A stretch of DNA of 64,000 nucleotides, taken from the NCBI GenBank assembly GCA_964036295.1, contig OZ038465.1:6000667-6064666 (forward strand). Direction: 5' to 3'. Source of the DNA: Plumapathes pennacea (Eukaryota > Cnidaria > Anthozoa > Antipatharia > Myriopathidae). Shown here piece by piece: positions 22,752 to 60,660 of this stretch; within the stretch, counting starts at the first letter, position 1; each line of letters starts with the position of its first letter. The notes beneath the pieces were generated by a model. The model had not been told where the DNA came from, ran no database searches, and worked only from the letters and a program-made list of their open reading frames with translations. The translations under genes and the position numbers were made by a program.

Positions 22752-23311
22752 TCTCGGCTGAATTTGAACCCGTACAAGTCCAACTGCTCTTGTCCAAATT
22801 CACACTTTTCTTGGTTGAGTGTGATGCCGTAATCCTCTGCTCTCTGAAGGACTGTTTTCAATGTTTCATTGTGTTCTTCAAAGTTGCGGCCTCCACGCAG
22901 GATGTCGTCTCGCTGGTTCAGACATCTCGGAATGTCACCAAAGATTCGTTGCACAACTTCATCGAATAGATTATGACTTGCTTTCGCTCCAAACACTAGT
23001 CTCTTTGGTCTAAAGTTGCCCCATGGAGTGCTGAATGTGGAAATCCCTCTTGATTGCGGGCCAAGCATCAGCTGGTGATAACCTTGTCGTAGATCGAGTT
23101 TTGTCCAAATAGTGCATTCATGGAACTTGTAGATGAAGTCTTCCACGATGGGGGCTTGTGTAATTCTGCTGCGTTCCATGTACTTATTTGGTACTCTCAG
23201 ATTGACGCTTGCTCTTATCATGTGCGGTTCCAGCTGCTCTTTCGTTGTTTGGGCGAATCTCGGCTTTGGTTGGACTACCAATGGTGAGCACCATGTTACT
23301 GGTTCTGTGTC
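22748..23311 (-). pseudogene. Reverse transcriptase core of gypsy-type element
   Basis: Contains TWCSPLVVQPK, TKLDLRQGYHQ, FGAKAS and the active-site strand, which reads NQRDDIL where the family has YxDD. The frame is interrupted at 23312-25584 by a TA-flanked insertion, and the preceding RT residues are at 25585-25948. Confidence 0.8.
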
Positions 23312-23313
23312 TA

Positions 23314-25582
23314 CAATCCTGGCCAAAAGTATGTGGGACACTCTGAAAAAATGCTATGTTTTCACCACCACTCCTTGTTGAACAACGAAAGTGGCTCTTG
23401 TTTCCGAAACTTAGTCCTCCCCCTCCCCCCCATACAATGTTGCTTAAAGGGAGTGCACTTTGAGCACATTCATTCAACATTGCAAGGGGGGAGGGGGGCG
23501 GGAAGAGGGAAAATGTCATAATTTTTAGATAAAACGCTAAGTGTCCCACGACTTTTGGCCAGGATTGTCTCTATGACGCGAGTTAATTAAAAATGTCCAT
23601 AACTTCTAGAGGATTTGATGCATTGTAGCCAAATTTGGATGAGTACATTTTATAAACGCTGTGCATGTATTAATGATATATTTACTGAGAAATAATTAGT
23701 TTAGCGCGAGTTTTCAGTGATATAAGGAGGTCAATAGGGCTTAATTTTAAGAAAAATATTGTAAATTGGCGCGAAAATTGAGTAGGCGGAGATAATCTTC
23801 CTGAATGACTTCAGATGGAGTCCCACTATCATTGCTTGGACCGATCTTTTGCAGGCGTTGGAGGGCGACACTGTGCATTTGCCAGCGCCCAAGAACTTTT
23901 GTAAGCGACACATTGAACTGAGCAGCGACACGCTATTCTTTGCTACAGCAGACGCTCCGCCTGTCCTGATAAAAGGCGAATGCATCGATCGTGTTAATAG
24001 TGAAATGATGGACGTGAGGTGGCGTTTCTTTAACCTCTGGAAACAAATTCCTCAGTGCCAGCAGCTTCGCATTCGTGTGGCCATTGTTTCGCAGTGCTTG
24101 TATTGCAACACAGCGAAACATGAAACCGGATGCATGACGTCAGTGTGCCGAGTACTGACATCAATTCTCATCAATTCTCACCGGGAAAAGTTCGATTTTT
24201 CGAAAGTAAAGGAAATTGTACCTCTTGATATTGCACACAATGACTTATCGTTTATATTTCCTATATTCTAAGTGATATTTATCGTTCAAACATGCCATTT
24301 TGATGTGTTTTCAACAGTTCTCACCCACTTACAGCTATAAGATTATAAATAGATTTTGATTTTTATTAACGGTCAAGGTGAGAACTGTTGAAAATCATGC
24401 TTCGGCTGGTCAAATATACCGGCCAGTACGATATGTTAATGTATCTACAGTGGGCAAAGTAGTTCGAACGTTCTTTTCTGAGGAAGTGCTGTAAAATCCG
24501 ATTTATTCGCGTATTTGTTACTGAGAATTGACGCTATTGTGGCCGAGTACTGTCACGGCATGAACTCGGACGTCACTCAAAGTACACATGCCACGTGTAT
24601 CATGTAAGATTATACTAGTAGCTTTACTTCTTGTCGCTAGGAGATTGGTATCTGTATCGCTTACAAATAATACACAGGGCTTTGAATAGAAAATTGTTTA
24701 TTGTTGCCGCGGCATGACGTCACCAGTCTGCCGAGCTGCAGACATTTGCTCTTAGTGTGCGTTACCCGGTGCGGAAAACCCAGCAATGCTTGAAACAAAA
24801 CAAAAAGCCAATTGGATTAATGCTGGGAAACGTACTCCCCGATCGAAATGCAAACGCACAAGCCCGGGGAATAGGGCTGAAACAGAAACGCCACTATGAT
24901 AACCAGCGAGACGCACTGTCACACAGTCGGCCACAGAGGACATGATCATAAGGTCAGCGCCCTCTGCTCCGCGGAAATTGTTTCTTTTCCCATGTGAATC
25001 GCTGTTTTTCTTTTAATTTCGACGTCCGAGTATCGTAAAATAAACGATTAATTGACTTGAAGGTTTTAACCTCAGTTTTTAGTCGTTAAAACCGGCATTT
25101 AATTGTGACCGTTCAATTTTCAAATTAATTCACCCTGTCACAATCATATTCCTCAGCACATACAATACGAGCACGTCATTCACTAAAATGTTCCAACTGT
25201 TTTTTAATTAGGCAAATTTGGTTCGAATACATACACAAGGTCACAAACAACAACTATTTCAAGTTTGGCATCAATACATCAAATCCTCTAGAAGTTATGG
25301 ACATTTTTAGTATAACTCGCGCTATAGACAATCCTGGCCAAAAGTATGTGGGACACTCTGAAAAAATGCTATGTTTTCACCACCACTCCTTGTTGAACAA
25401 CGAAAGTGGCTCCTGTTTCCGAAACTTAGTCCTCCCCCTCCCCCCCATACAATGTTGCTTAAAGGGAGTGCACTTTGAGCACATTCATTCAACATTGCAA
25501 GGGGGGAGGGGGGCGGGAAGAGGGAAAATGTCATAATTTTTAGATAAAACGCTAAGTGTCCCACGACTTTTGGCCAGGATTG
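23314..25582. mobile_element. TA-flanked 2.27-kb insertion with twin 253-bp terminal modules
   Basis: Inserted in the RT gene with TA on both sides (23312-23313 and 25583-25584), as Tc1/mariner-type elements do. Both ends are CAATCCTGGCCAAAAG inverted. The first 253 bp (23314-23566) and last 254 bp (25329-25582) are almost identical direct copies, each palindromic at its own ends. Next to each copy a further 50 bp (AAAATGTCCATAACTTCTAG) is inverted. No recognised transposase. Confidence 0.75.
23849..24271 (+). CDS. Uncharacterised 140-codon open frame in TA-flanked insertion
   Basis: Open frame beginning MQALEGDTVHLPAPKNF with later segments SDTLFFATADAPPV and EMMDVRWRFF...QIP. The FATADAP and EMMDVRW motifs look like a real, conserved protein segment, and I associate this pattern with uncharacterised repeat-encoded cnidarian proteins, but I cannot name the family. 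No introns or partner genes are visible. It is probably a relic of a protein encoded by the element, and it could be a captured fragment. Confidence 0.35.
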   Translation: MQALEGDTVHLPAPKNFCKRHIELSSDTLFFATADAPPVLIKGECIDRVNSEMMDVRWRFFNLWKQIPQCQQLRIRVAIVSQCLYCNTAKHETGCMTSVCRVLTSILINSHREKFDFSKVKEIVPLDIAHNDLSFIFPIF

Positions 25583-25584
25583 TA

Positions 25585-26231
25585 GTACTTTCTCGAAGAT
25601 TTCCTCGTCAATGCCTTGCTCCAACCATTTCTTTAGAGGGTCTTGAAGATAGTAAGGCATTGGTCTGGGTCTCTGTGCCACAGGAACTGCTTCTGCTTTC
25701 ATGTGGAATTGGCCCTGGATTTCTTTGTTGTTTCTGATGTCTCTAATTTTCCCAACTCCCTCAAACACGTGCTTGTGCTGACTGATGATGTTCCTCATCT
25801 TCTCTGGTCCCGATTCTTCTTTCACGCTTTGAATTTGCATGCTGTTAGGCTCTGCAAATCGGCCATCTGGGTCGAGTTTCAGCATTCCCAGGTCTGTCAA
25901 GGTGTTTTTGCTGATTAGTGGCGGTGAATGAATTTTTCCGTGTACCACGACGAAAGTATACAGTGGGTTTCCCGCATGTCTGGTTTCGGATAATGGACTT
26001 GAATTGTCCTTTTACTGACAATCTGTGTTGTAGAGTGCTTATCTTGATCTTACTTGGTTCCAGAAGCGGTTGATAGTTGGTTCTGTGGACAAATGCCTTG
26101 TACTGATGTTCGTCCATAATGTTGACATCTGCTCCGCTGTCTGGTTCCATTTCCACGTCCACATCGTCCAGTCTCACTGATACTGTTCTGGCGCTGCTGT
26201 CGACGCTCTTAATCTTCTTGCCTTGTCGCAA
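25585..26231 (-). pseudogene. Protease and start of reverse transcriptase, gypsy-type element
   Basis: The frame ending at 25845 carries PDSGADVNIMD, the retropepsin D-S-G-A active site. The overlapping frame to 25585 gives PLISKNTLTDLGML and RPMPYYLQDPLKKWLEQ, typical of the protease to RT junction. The two frames overlap by about 100 bp, consistent with one frameshift. Confidence 0.75.
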
Positions 26232-26852
26232 GTGTGTTGCTGTCTTTTGAAAGAAATCGTCATCGGAGCTGGTATAGAATCGTCTTCCGCCGCTTTGTTT
26301 GCGTGTCTTCTATCTCGCTGATTCTGGTTTCGGGCCTTAGAGAAGTTCTTGGTGGCATCCTCTCCGGTTCTGCATACAGATGAAAAATGGTTGAACCGAT
26401 GGCATTCTCTGCATTTCTTTCCAAACGCAGGACAGTTGCTTCCTTTCTCGTGAGCGCCAGTGAGTCCGCAGTATTCACATTTCGGCTTGTGCTTGTGATC
26501 TTGTCGGCGACCTTGTGATCTTTTTGTTGAAGTGTGCGTCTTTCTAAACGATTTCCCGCTCGCGTTTCTTGAATAAGATTGGACTCGGGAAACGTTGGGG
26601 TTGTCGCTTTCTGCCATCTTCATATCTTTGATTTGCCTTGCAATGTCCTCAATTTGCGGGCTTGCTTCAGTCAGGAACTGAGTGAGGTTCCACCTCTTGT
26701 TAATGGCCTTTTGAATCAGCGTCTTATTGTCGATTGTCTGGATGATGTGCTCTAAGATCCTGTCTTCGAAATTGTCACCAAATTCGCACTCAGTCACTTT
26801 TACCCTAAGCCTGGCTGCATACGCTGCCGTGGTTTCGCCGGTGTTTGGTTTA
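26174..26852 (-). pseudogene. Gag C-terminal half with zinc knuckles
   Basis: Capsid-like helices (ECEFGDNFEDRILEHII, NKRWNLTQFLTEA) are followed by two cysteine-histidine knuckles (CEYCGLTGAHEKGSNC and CRECHRFNHFSSVC). The 5' part is cut at about 26857 by a 21-base T run, the poly(A) of a minus-strand retroposed insert. Confidence 0.75.
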
Positions 26853-26856
26853 AGCC

Positions 26857-27290
26857 TTTTTTTTTTTTTTTTTTTTTCGCTTCAAGTTTTCACTACGGCG
26901 GCCGACTAACTTCAAAATTTAAGTATTAAATTTTGAGAATGTGCTTGGCAGACTGTGTGAATTAATTTGACGTGCCGACCGTGGGAAATACGTACTTCGT
27001 CACGCAATCGACTCTTTTTTCATCGCAAAAGTATAACACACACTATTCTTTTTCTCCTTCCTTTGCGTGTAGCACTTGACTTCGAAGAAAAGATTGAGTC
27101 AACATTTCGGTAAAACATTAAGGCTGCTCTTGTTGAGCAATCAGAAATCGTGTAACAATGAGAATGGATAACAGCCAATTACGATCGACTATAAATAATC
27201 CTGCTACTTCATTGGGGGTCCAGAACAAGGAATCTGTCGCTGTTGCGCAGACGGAGTATACCGGGGTTTAGTTCGGATGCGGCGCAGGCT
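26857..27290 (-). mobile_element. Poly(A)-tailed retroposed segment (SINE or LINE 3' end)
   Basis: A 21-nt A run on the minus strand abuts gag sequence at 26857. The sequence upstream of it to about 27290 is non-coding. It is either the 3' UTR of the neighbouring LINE or a separate SINE-like insert. A minus-strand AATAAA (about 27312-27317) favours a separate LINE end near 27300. Confidence 0.45.
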
Positions 27291-27618
27291 ACTTGTCTCA
27301 ATCAAAATCAATAACCTTTATTTATACACGATTACAAACTTTCAGCAAAACGCTGGTGGGGTCGTGTCTTCTATCTAAAATCTACATATTAAATTATCTA
27401 TCGAGTGTCGTTATCCTACAGACTCGCTCCCGTCATTCACCTAACTCTTTACTTTACTTTTGCACTTTAGTCACTCACTTTACTACCTAACTTACATTAT
27501 TACTTACACCTTACGTACATTTGACTACCTCGACCCCCCCCCCCCCTCCCCCCACCATCCCCACGCGCGTCCGCTCACATACACACACACGCACGCACAC
27601 GCATACGCACTATTATAA

Positions 27619-30198
27619 TTAAAAGTAAGTAAATTTCTTATCTTTAAAAGTTATCATGCATGCTTCTTTTTTAAAACTAAAATCATTCAGGGGTAATGCT
27701 CTAACGCGTCTCTTAAAGTTAGAACTGTCACTCATGCTCTTGTATTCATTTGGGAGTGAGTTCCAGATGATGGTTGCCCTGTATCGTATGGTGTTTCTGT
27801 CGAATTCCGTTTTCGGCGTCGGTATTTCGAGCGCCTGTGCGCTTCGGAGTGAATGGTTCATGGTTCTTTTGGCAAACATGTCTTTGATGCTCGCTGGTGT
27901 GTTCTTGTCATGTACCGCTCTATGTGCTAATAAGAGCAGTTTCCTCTTGTACACGGCGTTTAATGTTTGCCATCCCGCGGTGTTTAAGGCCTTAGACGTT
28001 TCTGTGTCCCAGGGTTGACGGTAAATGACCCTTGCGGCTCTTGCGTGCAGCCTCTCTATTTTGTCTAAGTGCTTTTTATCACAGGAGCTCCAGAGGATTT
28101 GACCATATAGCACAGATGGTAGTATGACTTTTGTGTAGAATTCCACTAGGGCATCCCGTGGAAGGAAATTCATTCTGTTGAGTAGGGCTAATTTGCCTGC
28201 GTAAGCCTTCTGTAGGTCGGTGAGATGTTTGACCCAGCTTAGTTTGCTATCAAGTGTAACGCCTACTAGTCTTGTAAATGTGACCCACTTGACAGTTTCT
28301 TTGCCGATTCGGAGTTGCTGAAGTGGGCCAATGAAATTCTGCTTGTGTATCAACATAGCTTCGCACTTCTTTGGGTGGATAGTCAGTTTTGCTTTGTTGC
28401 TCCATTTGTGTAGTTCATCCAGCGCTCGGTTCAGCTGAGTGACAGCTAAATCAGCCGTCTTTGCTACACAGTACAAGGTTGTATCGTCAGCGTATAGGTA
28501 TATGGTGCCGGAAGCAACATCGTTTGGTAGATCTGAGGTAAAGAGCGAAAACAGCAGCGGGCCGAGAACTGATCCCTGAGGAACTCCGTATGTTACGTCA
28601 GCGTATTCTGAGACCTCTCCGTTTATCTGGGTGTATTGTTTTCTGTTTGTTAGATAGTTCTCAATCCAGTAGTAGAGGTCTCCTGTAATCCCGAATGATT
28701 GCAGCTTTTTCAGGAGAATGTTGTGTGATATCGAGTCGAACGCCTTGCGAAAATCTATGAACGCTGTTGCGACAAAGTTGCCTTTAGCTAGTTCACTCTT
28801 CCATTCCTCCGTTAGTTTGATTAGCATAAGTTCTGTCGAGTGTCCTTTGCGGTAGGCCCACTGTCTTTTTGTTACCATGCTAAAGTCGTCGATCACGTGT
28901 TTCTTAATTGTGTCTGAAACTAAAGTTTCCACGATCTTGCTTGGTGCACACAGGTTGGACAAGGGTCGGTAATTTTCCCTGTTGGTTTTATCTCCCTTCT
29001 TGTGTACGCTTGTCATCCTCGCGGTTTTCCAAATATCTGGTAACCGGTTGGTGTTAATGCTGATGTTAAATATGTTCACCAGCGGCGGGACAATTTCATC
29101 ACCAGCTGCCTTGAGAAGTCTAGGTAGGATGTTGTCCGGGCCTGACGCCTTGTCCTTCTTTAGGCTAGTAACTAATTGTTGCACTCTTTTTGGATCTGCT
29201 GCGATTCTGTCAATCGTTGGAGTTACACTGTGGATGTAGGGATGAGTGTCGAATACGTGCGTGGTCGGGAGCTCGTTGGCTAGATTTAGGCCGACATTGG
29301 CGTAATAATCGTTAAGTAGCGCAGCTTTCTCGCTATCCTTTACGCACAAGGTCCCGTTTTCGCGCTTGATGGGGCCTATGCCTTGGTTTGATATTGGCTT
29401 AGTAGCTTTCTTCAGGAGTTTCCAGTACGCTTTGGTCGTCGTTACGCGAGAGAACATTTCCCTGTAATAAGCCTCCTTAGACGCTCGTAGGCTTTTGGTG
29501 ACGTCATTTCTGAGTTTTCTGTATTCCCTCCATAGCTCCGGCTTATTTTCCACTTGAGCTTTCTTTAATACTTTGTATCTTTTGTTCATCTTTGATCTGA
29601 TTCCACTTGTAACCCAGGGGAGGGACTTACTCCTGATTTTGATTTCTTTCCACGGTGCATGTTGGTCACATACATCATTGAAGAGTTGTCTCCAAGCCCA
29701 GTATGAATCGTCCGGATCATCGAATATCTCGCACACTTGGAAGGGTACTGCTTGAATATCTTTGCGAAAGGTTTCCTCCTCAAACTGTTTGTAATTGCGC
29801 GTGAATACTATCTTTGGTTTTGGCCTCTTTATTCTTGTTGTCAGATTTGCATATATCAAATTGTGGTCTGATATACCAAGAGGCAGTGTTCCAGTCCTGT
29901 GGATTAATTGCTTGTTTGAGGTAACAATAAGGTCAATGAGCGTCTTTGTTTCAGGTGTTATCCTTGTGGGTTCCTTGATTGTGTTGTGTAAGTTATATTG
30001 GTCCAGAATACCGGTTAGCTTCGCTCCCAGGTAGGAGATTTGGTTGTCATCCTTTAAGAGGTCGCAATTAAAGTCTCCCATCATTATGATGTTGTTGCAT
30101 TTGGCCCAGGCCTTCTCCAGTGGCGTGACAATTTTCTCAAAGGTCTCTGTGACCACTCGGAATTCTCTGGCCAGTGCTGGTGCTTGTTCATCTGGCAT
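27619..30198 (-). CDS. Non-LTR retrotransposon (LINE) ORF2: endonuclease tail plus reverse transcriptase
   Basis: An uninterrupted 859-codon frame. It contains the last part of an APE-type endonuclease (GDFNCDL, then LGISDHNLIY), an RT with AFIDFRKAFDSI, GVPQGSVLGPLLF and the active site LYADDTTLYC, and a C-terminal segment with RAARVIYRQ and TIIWNSLPNEY typical of these elements. The first two thirds of the endonuclease are missing, so the element is 5'-truncated. The Met and the first 20 to 30 residues lie just after the gypsy 5' leader and may derive from gypsy gag, which would make the frame a chimera. The open length suggests a fairly recent insertion. Confidence 0.85.
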   Translation of the reverse strand: MPDEQAPALAREFRVVTETFEKIVTPLEKAWAKCNNIIMMGDFNCDLLKDDNQISYLGAKLTGILDQYNLHNTIKEPTRITPETKTLIDLIVTSNKQLIHRTGTLPLGISDHNLIYANLTTRIKRPKPKIVFTRNYKQFEEETFRKDIQAVPFQVCEIFDDPDDSYWAWRQLFNDVCDQHAPWKEIKIRSKSLPWVTSGIRSKMNKRYKVLKKAQVENKPELWREYRKLRNDVTKSLRASKEAYYREMFSRVTTTKAYWKLLKKATKPISNQGIGPIKRENGTLCVKDSEKAALLNDYYANVGLNLANELPTTHVFDTHPYIHSVTPTIDRIAADPKRVQQLVTSLKKDKASGPDNILPRLLKAAGDEIVPPLVNIFNISINTNRLPDIWKTARMTSVHKKGDKTNRENYRPLSNLCAPSKIVETLVSDTIKKHVIDDFSMVTKRQWAYRKGHSTELMLIKLTEEWKSELAKGNFVATAFIDFRKAFDSISHNILLKKLQSFGITGDLYYWIENYLTNRKQYTQINGEVSEYADVTYGVPQGSVLGPLLFSLFTSDLPNDVASGTIYLYADDTTLYCVAKTADLAVTQLNRALDELHKWSNKAKLTIHPKKCEAMLIHKQNFIGPLQQLRIGKETVKWVTFTRLVGVTLDSKLSWVKHLTDLQKAYAGKLALLNRMNFLPRDALVEFYTKVILPSVLYGQILWSSCDKKHLDKIERLHARAARVIYRQPWDTETSKALNTAGWQTLNAVYKRKLLLLAHRAVHDKNTPASIKDMFAKRTMNHSLRSAQALEIPTPKTEFDRNTIRYRATIIWNSLPNEYKSMSDSSNFKRRVRALPLNDFSFKKEACMITFKDKKFTYF

Positions 30199-30401
30199 GT
30201 TTCAATCTGGGTGGTTTTTCTGTTGATCTCTGTCTTCACTGCGTGTTTTCTTCGTTACGCTCAATCGCGCCGCGGTTTTTGTTTTTGCTGTCTTTTCGCC
30301 GCTAGCGTGGTTTTCTGAAGAAGTTACTTCTCACCCGTCCGTTGTTGCTGCTTTAAGGTCTTCTAAGCTTGTGCTAATAAGGTGTTTATCCTCGTCGCCA
30401 T

Positions 30402-30564
30402 TGTAAAGATCCGAAGAGTGGAGACACAAGATAGTTAAACAGCAGCCATTTAATAATACCTGGGTTCCGAGCCCGCATGAAGATTACAACTCGTTGCTAA
30501 CTAGTTACGTCACTATCACGTGCTTAGCTATTACCATAATTATAACAGTGCGCGTGATATAACA
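30402..30564 (-). repeat. 5' LTR of gypsy-type element
   Basis: Partner of 20343-20502. On the minus strand it is followed by TGGCGACGAGG, a primer-binding-site-like sequence. Confidence 0.85.
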
Positions 30565-31021
30565 CATGTTGGGTAGCTGAGCATGGTTTGGCTCATAGCT
30601 GCACCACGGGCCAACTTTGAATGGAGGGGAGGGGGAAGGACTTGAAAACAAGAAATATGAGACCCCCATAGGTTTTACGGATTTACATTGTGCTCCGGAT
30701 GTGCGTAAGAGGAGCGTCCCAACGACTTTTGACCATGATTGTAGATTTGAGCAGAAGCTAGCGAGATAAGGTCCTTGTACTTTGAAGTAAGCCCTTCAGG
30801 TTTTGCTTTGATTTTGGTAGAATTTTAACCTGTTTTGAGGTTCACATGCAAACAAATTGAATTAGCTTTTAAGCTCATTAAATATGCGCGCCGTGTTGTT
30901 TTGAAAAGACGCATGCGTACCTCATGACCAAGCCCCTTTAAACTATCACTTTTGACTTAAAAGTTTGGGGGAATTTGCATATATAGTCGAGTAAAATTTC
31001 GTTTCGCTCTTTTTGTTCCAG
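30565..31021. other. No gene seen; degraded repeat end at 30715-30745
   Basis: GACTTTTGACCATGATTGTA near 30725 is a decayed relative of the end of the 23314-25582 element. No first exon or signal peptide for the main gene was found here. Confidence 0.4.
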
Positions 31022-58154
<27,133 letters not shown>

Positions 58155-58509
58155 AAAAAGAAACAAACATGAATTCTAGAAGGGAAGTGTTGTTAGCATT
58201 TCCTGAAAGATAGTAGGCGATTCATGTTGTTGATGTAAACTGTGTCTGTATTCCTTTTAGACATTTTAAGACGTGCAATATTATGTCGTAACCCATCTTC
58301 GGAGATCCTTGAGCATAATCATCACTCTATTTTACTCAACTATGGCGAGTTACTTATTGTAATATTTGAGTCTTTTAGTTACACTGTGCATATTTTCTCA
58401 GCAACATTTATCACAGCGGTTGAAAAAAAATTCGTTGCAGTTGCGGAGGTAGAATGTTACACTGTGAAACGCGATCTCAGTAATTTGCAACAATTAATTA
58501 TGTGGAGGA

Positions 58510-58515
58510 AAATAA
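58510..58515 (+). terminator. Candidate polyadenylation signal
   Basis: AATAAA about 355 bp after the main gene's stop codon. Confidence 0.35.
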
Positions 58516-59766
58516 AATTAGGGGAAAATTGTGTACACTTAGCTGTGCACTTATTCCGTTTTTGTCCGTAGTTCAAATAGTTTATTCCCCCCTTTCTTAT
58601 TGAATTTATTAGCCTCATGCGTTTATAAATCACTTGCTAATCGTTAGTTTAGAATTGAGATGCGCGTAGATGAAGTACGTTTGACAGTAGTGTTTAACTT
58701 TATTGAAACTTTAGTGAAGCCTTAGTTGATGGAGTATCAGTCTGGTTTATTCGTAGCCTTAAACTGCGAATGCTACAGCTGACAAAACACTTAATTACCA
58801 TAACAACTAATAAACCCTGAAAACAAACGGTGGATAGGTCAATAAGTGATGTTGCCTACTGTGGAGTATAAATATTTCTTACCCAATAATAATGACAAAC
58901 CTGCGTAGTTTCTTTAATTCAGTTTCCCTTGAGGGCCAGCTAGAAAATGTTCCTTGGATTGACTAACAACGGGCCAAAAAATCTGGATATCTCATTTGTG
59001 ATGGTTGAGAAAATCTGGTAAAGCAATTTTATTTGATAAGGTATGTTATGTAGTGTAGCAACCGTTTGTTCGAAGCTCGATTAAGCTAAGAATCATTATT
59101 ACACGACTTCACATTTTCGAGTGCAAATACGGGCCAAAACGAGTGCAAAGATGGAAGCGTATTGCACTCGTCAGGAACCAGATCAACTGGTTTATTAGCT
59201 TACGTGATCAATTTTCGCAAGCAAAGTTTACGAACGCGTCATTGTTTGTTCCATTTTGCGCCCGGCGAGAACGTTTTCCCTGCTTCGTTTGGTATACGGC
59301 TGTATTTTTACTCGTCAGTTTTATTTTTCTCGCCTGAAGCATAGGCTTACATATTAAGACAAATATTGGCCTTATAACCCAGGATTAGAGAAATGGCCGT
59401 GCTTTGAACAACTGGGTGCGTTTACTGCATAAATTGCGAACTCAGTGACTCAACGTGAAAAACTTCCAATCCTTAAACTGTCAAAGTGGAAACCTGAAGG
59501 TGTACATAACCACTCATGAAAATGAAAGTATATTAATGTTAATAAGATTCCTTGAAATAACTGTGGACTGTAATAATAATGTAAGTAGGTTTTCAAACAG
59601 AGTGCAGCTTGTGGTCAACAACCTGCAGAGAGTAACTAGGCATGAAACGTTCTAACATATCTTTACTAAAATGATTGCAAGATGACTCGTCAATATGGAA
59701 CATGCGAACGGTGTCGGCTGTTTAGGTTGTGTTCAATACGAACTTTGTGAGTTTGGACTGACTTAA
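58516..59766. other. No gene seen
   Basis: AT-rich intergenic or 3' flanking sequence. The open frames are short and unsupported. Confidence 0.4.
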
Positions 59767-60660
59767 GGTATCAGGAGACGTTCATGACACACTCGCGGTA
59801 AAACTGCGACAGCGCGCGTTTAATACAAGTAAACTTCACGAAACTAATGTCTTCTTGTAGCATAATAAACACAGATTCAGAAATATTGCTTTGTTTTTCG
59901 AAATTTTAAGCCTACGCTTAGTTTTAGGAATTGTTATGCAAATTAAAATGGCCCCAAATGGCGAGTTCTAAATCATCATAGCCGATTTGTAAAGCTATCG
60001 AGCCAATAGTAGTTTTGTACTTTAGGTATGTTGATTTGAAAAATTTGTCTCCAATTTTCGATATTTTGTTTGGCTCGGAAAATGTTAAAAGTCAAAGTCG
60101 GGCGACGTGCTTTTCGGGGAAAATTTTTATGGCAAGTGAAATAGTTCTAAAGCGAAAACAGTTAACATATCGGTCTTTACTTGTGCAAAATTTCAACCCA
60201 ATCCGTTAAAATCCGCTTGCACTGGAACTGCAAGAAAATGCTACAAACTCGCATTTTTCAAAAGCGGAGAAATTGCGCCTGATTTCGGCGCCCTGACGGT
60301 GTTTGTTGACACAAGCAGCTAATCTGTCAGCCAGATGTCATTTGATTTGCTCTGACGATAAGCAGCGTCGTGTAATCAAGCCCAATACGTCCTTTTTCGA
60401 CGTTTTTTTTTTTTTTTTCTTTCTTTCCTTCTTTCTTTCTTTCTTTTTCTTCACTCAACAAACAGTGGTTTTCCTCTTGGGTTCGCCGTGCCGAATCACA
60501 CACGCAATATTTGCGTTTTGCCAGATGTCACGTGCTATGTCGGTGTTGCATAAGACGCACGAGTTGACGAGTGATGACAGGTCGCGACAGGGTGCTATTT
60601 TGATCGAAATTTGCGTTCGAGCCAAACACAAAATGTTTCACCGGAACGTCTCCTGATACC
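59767..60660. mobile_element. Element with GGTATCAGGAGACGTTC inverted ends
   Basis: 894 bp between inverted ends GGTATCAGGAGACGTTC and its complement. TTAA lies directly before the left end but not after the right one. A poly-T/CTTT tract lies at about 60400-60450. No protein recognised. Confidence 0.65.

Larger units (their letters stand above)
20343..30564 (-). mobile_element. Ty3/gypsy-type LTR retrotransposon with nested insertions
   Basis: Two direct LTRs (20343-20502 and 30402-30564) bound gag zinc knuckle, protease, reverse transcriptase, RNase H and integrase sequences in gypsy order on the minus strand. A purine tract (complement of about 20503-20514) precedes the 3' LTR, and a TGGCGACGAGG primer-site-like sequence follows the 5' LTR. 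It is interrupted by a TA-flanked element (23314-25582) and by LINE-derived sequence (about 26857-30200). Frameshifts and changed catalytic residues show it is inactive. I see no clear target-site duplication. Confidence 0.85.

Noticed and set aside
20929-22969. Several plus-strand hydrophobic frames
   Set aside because: They are antisense shadows of the gypsy integrase, RNase H and RT regions.
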